Positions 8,274 through 11,712 of a stretch of 11,712 nt of DNA are shown piece by piece. The stretch lies in assembly GCA_017961965.1 (NCBI GenBank), contig JAGCWG010000207.1:1-11712 (forward strand), read 5' to 3'. Position 1 is the first letter of the stretch, and each line of letters opens with the position of its first letter. The notes beneath the pieces were generated by a model. It saw only the letters and a program-made list of their open reading frames with translations, was not told the DNA's origin and searched no databases. Position numbers and translations under genes: made by a program. This DNA is from Bacteroidaceae bacterium. Lineage in GTDB: Bacteria; Bacteroidota; Bacteroidia; Bacteroidales; Bacteroidaceae.

Positions 8274-8301
8274 AAAAAAATGTGTGCGGACACACTTTTT
8301 T
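8274..8301 (+). terminator. possible hairpin terminator after the transporter-patatin gene
   Basis: GTGTG (8282-8286) pairs with CACAC (8291-8295) around a CGGA loop. It is flanked by an A-run before and six T after, which could extend the stem past one T-T mismatch and would let it work on either strand. The stem is short and the site is 109 bases after the stop codon, so this is a moderate call. Confidence 0.5.
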
Positions 8302-8310
8302 CAAGATTTA

Positions 8311-8343
8311 TTTGGTCAAAATGACTAAATATGTTTATCTTTG
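8311..8343 (+). promoter_or_regulatory. Bacteroidetes-type promoter of the DUF2582 gene
   Basis: TTTG at 8311-8314, a 21-base spacer and TATCTTTG at 8336-8343 fit the Bacteroidetes consensus. Transcription would start near 8348, giving a leader of about 70 bases, AT-rich with no clear structure, before the ATG at 8418. Confidence 0.75.
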
Positions 8344-8417
8344 CATCGTACAACTAAAATTTCCTATAATCAAGTTAGGTGAATTGGTATTATAAATTTT
8401 TTAAAAGGTAAAAAATT

Positions 8418-8630
8418 ATGTTACAGGCTAAAGCAGGAAACATTGCAGGAATCATCTGGAAAGCTCTTTCAGCAGCTGAAGGACCACAGACATTCAAACA
8501 GATTAAGAAGACGACAAAGTTGACAGAGAAGGATTTCATCCTTGGTCTTGGATGGCTTCTCCGCGAGGACAAACTTAACGCATCAGAGACTGGTGACGAA
8601 AAGGATCCATACGCTTATTCTATCAAGTAA
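8418..8630 (+). CDS. DUF2582-type winged helix-turn-helix protein
   Basis: This is a 70-residue protein matching the small winged-helix family DUF2582 that is common in Bacteroidetes. The pattern is GNIAGIIWKALSAAEGP, then a lysine-rich helix (FKQIKKTTKL), the conserved LGLGWLLREDKL (43-54) that forms the recognition helix and wing, and a short polar C-terminus. It has the fold of a DNA-binding protein, but to my knowledge no target or ligand is established for the family, so a regulatory role is inferred from fold alone. It has its own promoter and strong terminator and so is a monocistronic unit between the transporter-patatin gene and lepA. The ATG is preceded by the A-rich stretch usual for Bacteroidetes starts. 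Confidence 0.85.
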   Translation: MLQAKAGNIAGIIWKALSAAEGPQTFKQIKKTTKLTEKDFILGLGWLLREDKLNASETGDEKDPYAYSIK

Positions 8631-8652
8631 GTCGCCCCGAAAACTAAAAACA

Positions 8653-8690
8653 AAAAGGTCAGGAAAGCTATTCCTGACCTTTTGTTTTAT
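8653..8690 (+). terminator. strong intrinsic terminator after the DUF2582 gene
   Basis: A perfect 13-base inverted repeat, AAAAGGTCAGGAA (8653-8665) and TTCCTGACCTTTT (8671-8683) with loop AGCTA, runs into a T-rich tail. It lies 22 bases after the stop codon. The tail reaches into the upstream part of the lepA promoter. Confidence 0.92.
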
Positions 8691-8710
8691 GCTGTTATCA
8701 TTTTTTTTTG

Positions 8711-8718
8711 TACCTTTG
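8711..8718 (+). promoter_or_regulatory. lepA promoter -7 element
   Basis: TACCTTTG matches TAnnTTTG exactly and sits 17 bases before the lepA ATG, so the 5' leader would be only about 10-13 bases. No TTTG is found at the expected 19-21 base distance upstream, where the sequence is the tail of the preceding terminator. Confidence 0.65.
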
Positions 8719-8735
8719 TGCCAAAATATTTTTAT

Positions 8736-10565
8736 ATGAAGAATATCAGGAACTTTTGTATCATAGCTCACATCGACCACGGAAAGAGTACACTTGCCGA
8801 CAGGTTGCTGGAGAAGACAAATACGATAAAGATTACTCAGGGACAGATGCTTGACGACATGGATCTGGAGCAGGAGCGTGGTATCACTATCAAGAGTCAT
8901 GCCATCCAGATGGAGTACAAGTATCAGACAAATGCTGAGAATCCTCATGAGAAGGCGGCTGAGTACGAGGGACAGAACTTTGTGCTCAACCTTATTGATA
9001 CTCCGGGACACGTCGATTTTTCATACGAGGTGTCACGTAGTATTGCCGCTTGTGAGGGAGCACTTCTTGTGGTTGATGCCACTCAGGGTGTACAGGCTCA
9101 GACAATCTCCAACCTCTATATGGCTATTGACCATAATCTTGAGATTATTCCTGTAATCAACAAGATAGACATGCCAAACGCCATGCCTGAAGAGGTGGCA
9201 GACGAGATTGTTGACCTTATTGGTTGTGACCTCGACGACATCATCTACGCTTCAGGTAAGACGGGTGAGGGAGTTGAGGACATCCTTCGTGCCGTGGTTG
9301 AGCGTGTGCCACATCCTGTGGGTGATGAGGATGCTCCACTTCAGGCACTTATCTTCGACTCTGTCTTTAACTCATATCGTGGTATCATCGCATACTTCAA
9401 GATTGTGAATGGTGTGATGCGTCCAGGAGAGAAGGTGCGTTTCTTCAATACAAAGAAGGAGTACCTGAGCGAGGAGATTGGTTCGCTCAAGATGGACATG
9501 GTGCCAAAGAAGGAACTCCGTACGGGTGACGTGGGTTACATCGTGACAGGTATCAAGAATGCCACCGAGGTAAAGGTGGGCGATACAATCACGACTGTTG
9601 CCAATCCTACCCAGGAAGCCATCAAGGGATTCCAAGAGGTTAAGCCAATGGTCTTTGCGGGTATCTACCCAATAGAGACAGAGGACTACGAGAACCTTCG
9701 TACCTCACTTGAGAAACTCCAGTTGAATGATGCCTCACTCACGTTCATGCACGAGAGTTCAGCAGCCCTCGGATTTGGTTTCCGTTGTGGATTCCTCGGA
9801 CTTCTCCACATGGAGATTGTGCAGGAACGTCTTGACCGTGAGTTCAATATGGATGTCATCACGACTGTGCCTAACGTAAGCTACATGGTGTATGACAAGC
9901 ATGGCGACTGCGAAGAGGTTCACAACCCAAGCGGAATGCCTGACCCAACACTCATCGACCATGTAGAGGAACCATATATACGTGCTACGGTCATCACGAC
10001 AGCCACATATATCGGTCCTATCATGACGCTTTGTCTTGGCAAGCGTGGTGAACTCATCAAGCAGGACTTTATCGCTGGAAATCGTGTGGAGATTCAGTTC
10101 CTCATGCCACTTGGCGAGATTGTCATCGACTTCTACGACAAGCTCAAGTCCATATCACGTGGATATGCTTCTTTCGACTATGCTCCAGCAGGATTCCGTG
10201 AGAGCAAGCTCGTGAAACTTGATATCCTCCTTAATGGAGAGCCTGTGGATGCTCTTTCTACGCTTACGCACGTGGATAATGCCGTGAACCTCGGTCGTCG
10301 TATGTGTGAGCGTCTCAAGGACCTCCTCCCACGTCAGCAGTTTGATATTGCTATTCAGGCAGCTATTGGAGGTAAGATTGTGGCACGTGAGACTGTCAAG
10401 CAGGTGCGTAAGGATGTGCTTGCAAAGTGTTATGGCGGTGACGTAAGCCGTAAGCGTAAACTCCTCGAAAAGCAGAAGCGAGGAAAGAAGCGTATGAAGC
10501 AAATCGGTAATGTTTCTATACCTCAAAAAGCCTTCCTTGCGGTACTCAAACTTGACGACGATTGA
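8736..10565 (+). CDS. lepA: elongation factor 4 (LepA), translational GTPase
   Basis: The product has 609 residues from ATG 8736. The frame is open further upstream to a TTG at 8682, but those residues lie in the terminator and promoter, and [19 protein letters not shown] is the standard LepA start. GTPase motifs are G1 AHIDHGKS (11-18), G2 GITI (49-52), G3 DTPGH (88-92), G4 NKID (142-145), and G5 around ASGKTGEG. The EF-G-like domains follow ([15 protein letters not shown] region), then the LepA-specific C-terminal domain with [16 protein letters not shown] and [18 protein letters not shown]. LepA binds the ribosome and is thought to act in back-translocation, recovery from stalling, or subunit biogenesis. 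A short insertion between G2 and G3 (about 64-80, [17 protein letters not shown]) makes it slightly longer than the usual 600 residues. It is flanked by terminators and is probably monocistronic. Confidence 0.98.
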   Translation: MKNIRNFCIIAHIDHGKSTLADRLLEKTNTIKITQGQMLDDMDLEQERGITIKSHAIQMEYKYQTNAENPHEKAAEYEGQNFVLNLIDTPGHVDFSYEVSRSIAACEGALLVVDATQGVQAQTISNLYMAIDHNLEIIPVINKIDMPNAMPEEVADEIVDLIGCDLDDIIYASGKTGEGVEDILRAVVERVPHPVGDEDAPLQALIFDSVFNSYRGIIAYFKIVNGVMRPGEKVRFFNTKKEYLSEEIGSLKMDMVPKKELRTGDVGYIVTGIKNATEVKVGDTITTVANPTQEAIKGFQEVKPMVFAGIYPIETEDYENLRTSLEKLQLNDASLTFMHESSAALGFGFRCGFLGLLHMEIVQERLDREFNMDVITTVPNVSYMVYDKHGDCEEVHNPSGMPDPTLIDHVEEPYIRATVITTATYIGPIMTLCLGKRGELIKQDFIAGNRVEIQFLMPLGEIVIDFYDKLKSISRGYASFDYAPAGFRESKLVKLDILLNGEPVDALSTLTHVDNAVNLGRRMCERLKDLLPRQQFDIAIQAAIGGKIVARETVKQVRKDVLAKCYGGDVSRKRKLLEKQKRGKKRMKQIGNVSIPQKAFLAVLKLDDD

Positions 10566-10575
10566 TGCACGTTAT

Positions 10576-10623
10576 GCTAAAAAATCGTACAAATTGACGA
10601 ATATTTATAGTTGTGATTTTAGC
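10576..10623 (+). repeat. imperfect inverted repeat in the lepA 3' region
   Basis: GCTAAAAAATC (10576-10586) and GATTTTAGC (10615-10623) can form a nine-pair stem with a two-A bulge and a 28-base loop. It starts 11 bases after the lepA stop codon, ahead of the main terminator. It is AT-rich, and whether it does anything is unknown. Confidence 0.4.
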
Positions 10624-10642
10624 AATTAAGCAAAATAATAGG

Positions 10643-10680
10643 GAATCTCCTAAAGCCAAATGGCTTTAGGAGATTCTTTT
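10643..10680 (+). terminator. strong intrinsic terminator of lepA
   Basis: A perfect 16-base inverted repeat, GAATCTCCTAAAGCCA and TGGCTTTAGGAGATTC, is separated by AA (the innermost pairs would open to form the loop) and followed by TTTTATTT. It lies 77 bases after the lepA stop codon and isolates lepA from the next unit. Confidence 0.9.
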
Positions 10681-10776
10681 ATTTATCATATCGTATTTAA
10701 GGAGATTAGTTTCACAAGTAGTATCCCGTCTAAAGGTGCTAAAAAGGTTTAAAAACGTCCTCTAATGTTAAATATT

Positions 10777-10808
10777 TTTGGTTAAATGGGCAGAATGTCG
10801 TACCTTTG
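10777..10808 (+). promoter_or_regulatory. consensus Bacteroidetes promoter upstream of a long leader
   Basis: TTTG at 10777-10780, a 20-base spacer and TACCTTTG at 10801-10808 match both consensus elements exactly at ideal spacing. Transcription should start around 10812-10815, about 200 bases before the coding start at 11016. The 96 bases between the lepA terminator and this promoter show nothing else I can name. Confidence 0.85.
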
Positions 10809-10811
10809 CAC

Positions 10812-11015
10812 CGTGCTTAAGAGAAAGGCACTTAATGTTCATACCACCAAGTTGAACAGCAGTAAGGCGTTACTGTTTAGCGGCAGGTTCGGACGATTGC
10901 AAGTCGATAGTCGGGACATGTCCAGAGATAGATAAGCATCTGGCATTTTTTGGTGAAAAGATGGAAACTACTCCTTTATGTTAAGCCAGATGAGTACTAA
11001 CTAAAATTGTAAAGT
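10812..11015 (+). promoter_or_regulatory. structured 5' leader, candidate cis-regulatory RNA
   Basis: About 200 bases lie between a consensus promoter and the next gene, with inverted repeats along their length. Hairpin 1 at the predicted 5' end is GTGCTT (10813-10818) with AGGCAC (10826-10831), including one wobble. Hairpin 2 is AGCAGTAA (10858-10865) with TTACTGTT (10870-10877), loop GGCG, also with one wobble. GGAC (10891-10894) can pair with GTCC (10920-10923). CCAGA (10922-10926) can pair with TCTGG (10939-10943), followed two bases later by six T. As an alternative, CATCTGGC (10937-10944) can pair with GCCAGATG (10985-10992). The last two use the same bases and cannot coexist, which is an attenuator or riboswitch-like layout. 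I do not recognise a known riboswitch class. It could instead be a stand-alone small RNA. The pairings are seen in the sequence; function is inference. Confidence 0.5.
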
Positions 11016-11447
11016 ATGATTAAAAGAAATTTCGTTTTATTACTAATGGTAATTGTAAGTCTTGGTGCATCGGCACAGGATATAAACCTTGACAAGAAAT
11101 GGGGAGCCGTTGTAGAGGCTATTGCACAGGTTGAGAGTGAAGGACGTCCTGAACTCGTATCAAAGAATGGGCTTTACGTTGGCTATCTCCAAATTTCAAA
11201 GGTTCTTGTGCGTCAGGTAAATCAGATTTTAGGCACTAAAGCCTATACTTACAACGACCGTTATGATAAACAAAAATCCATAGAGATGTTTATCATTTTT
11301 CAGGAACACTACAACAAGGAGGGCAATATGGAAATGGCAATCCGTCTTTGGTGCTCAGGCGACCTAAGATGTATGACACGTAAGAGAGCCTCCGATGGTT
11401 ACTACAGACGAGTAATGCGTAAGTACACTGAGATGGCACATCGATAA
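11016..11447 (+). CDS. secreted lysozyme/lytic-transglycosylase-like protein
   Basis: This is a 143-residue protein with a clear signal peptide (MIKRN, then a hydrophobic core, with likely cleavage after GASA at residue 20), so it should be exported to the periplasm or beyond. The mature part resembles the SLT/goose-lysozyme-like fold: AIAQVESEGRP (35-45) matches the motif around the catalytic glutamate (Glu40 here), and SKNGLYVGYLQIS (49-61) matches the following glycine-rich G-L-x-Q segment. The helical region KSIEMFIIFQEHYN and AIRLW (108-112) fits the rest of the domain. The usual NGG-type segment near the C-terminus reads CSGDLRC, with cysteines at 113 and 119. It is smaller than most SLT enzymes. 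Likely activity is peptidoglycan cleavage, but the match is by motif only and a non-catalytic role is possible. It is the only gene on its transcript and follows the structured leader. Confidence 0.75.
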   Translation: MIKRNFVLLLMVIVSLGASAQDINLDKKWGAVVEAIAQVESEGRPELVSKNGLYVGYLQISKVLVRQVNQILGTKAYTYNDRYDKQKSIEMFIIFQEHYNKEGNMEMAIRLWCSGDLRCMTRKRASDGYYRRVMRKYTEMAHR

Positions 11448-11459
11448 TCATAACACAAG

Positions 11460-11500
11460 CAAAGGCGAAGGATTCCCCTTCGCCTTTGTTGTTTTTATTT
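11460..11500 (+). terminator. strong intrinsic terminator after the lysozyme-like gene
   Basis: A perfect 12-base inverted repeat, CAAAGGCGAAGG (11460-11471) and CCTTCGCCTTTG (11477-11488) with loop ATTCC, is followed by TTGTTTTTATTT. It begins 13 bases after the stop codon. Confidence 0.93.
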
Positions 11501-11590
11501 CAGCGTCTGGACATACACAAAAAAAGACAATTGTCAATAAAACGGCCTATAAGAACAATAAAAACAAAAAAATTTCGACCTGTACGGTTG

Positions 11591-11610
11591 TAGTTTTGCA
11601 CAAAGGTGCA
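11591..11610 (+). promoter_or_regulatory. promoter -7 element overlapped by a palindrome
   Basis: TAGTTTTG (11591-11598) matches TAnnTTTG; no TTTG lies at the normal distance upstream. An inverted repeat, TGCAC (11597-11601) and GTGCA (11606-11610) with spacer AAAG, covers the likely start site and could be an operator or a hairpin at the RNA 5' end. The gene it would serve is outside the window. Confidence 0.5.
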
Positions 11611-11647
11611 TATTAAAAAAACAGTCAAGAAACAGAACAAAAACAAG

Positions 11648-11712
11648 AAAAAACATGTTTTTTTTGATTTTATTTGGTTTTTACCATGTTTTTTTAACTG
11701 GCCGCACTGCGG
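11648..11712 (+). other. AT-rich tract with palindromes at the window edge
   Basis: The palindrome AAAAAACATGTTTTTT lies at 11648-11663, CATG followed by a T-run recurs at 11685-11694, and a small GC hairpin (CCGC, ACT, GCGG, 11702-11712) is cut by the window end. No coding potential was seen. It is probably the leader of a gene beyond the window, or its attenuator. Confidence 0.35.

Noticed and set aside
8583..9011. 142-codon open frame on the minus strand over the lepA promoter and 5' end
   Set aside because: It is antisense to the lepA start and the terminator, has no family resemblance, and lepA is unmistakable on the + strand.
10881..10925. GGTTCGGA in the leader, resembling a tRNA T-loop or part of an SRP RNA
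   Set aside because: There is no five-pair T-arm stem, no acceptor or anticodon arm, and the GGAAGGAAGCAG-type SRP core is absent.

Overview
The window looks like a Bacteroidetes chromosome, most likely Bacteroidales and Prevotella-like (inference). The evidence is several promoters of the Bacteroidetes type (TTTG, about 20 bases, TAnnTTTG), A-rich start regions without clear Shine-Dalgarno sites, 7TM-AraC regulators, and a DUF2582 winged-helix protein. Every gene I can support is on the + strand. No IS element, CRISPR array, tRNA or rRNA was seen.

Region 1 (1-3075) is the tail of a biosynthetic operon: the C-terminal part of an MMPL/RND-type lipid exporter ending in a short methyltransferase-like domain, then an acyl carrier protein and a compact AMP-forming acyl/aryl ligase, spaced 11 and 7 bases apart. 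This trio resembles the carrier, loading and export end of aryl-polyene/flexirubin-type clusters of Bacteroidetes; the core synthases would lie upstream of the window.

Region 2 (3138-8165) opens with a good promoter and holds four membrane-protein genes: a small multi-pass protein of unknown function, two tandem paralogues with about seven membrane helices joined to a C-terminal AraC DNA-binding domain, and a 509-residue fusion of a VUT/YhhQ-type transporter (queuosine-precursor family) with a patatin-like phospholipase. The fusion is the most unusual protein here.

Region 3 (8274-10676) is housekeeping: a possible terminator, a 70-residue DUF2582 protein with its own promoter and a strong terminator, then lepA (elongation factor 4) with a promoter -7 element just behind that terminator and its own hairpin terminator.

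Region 4 (10777-11500) has a near-perfect promoter followed by a roughly 200-nt leader full of inverted repeats, including two pairings that cannot form together and a U6 tract. It precedes a secreted lysozyme/lytic-transglycosylase-like protein with its own terminator. This leader is the best candidate for an undescribed cis-regulatory RNA. The window ends in an AT-rich tract with one more promoter-like element and palindromes, probably the leader of a gene outside the window.
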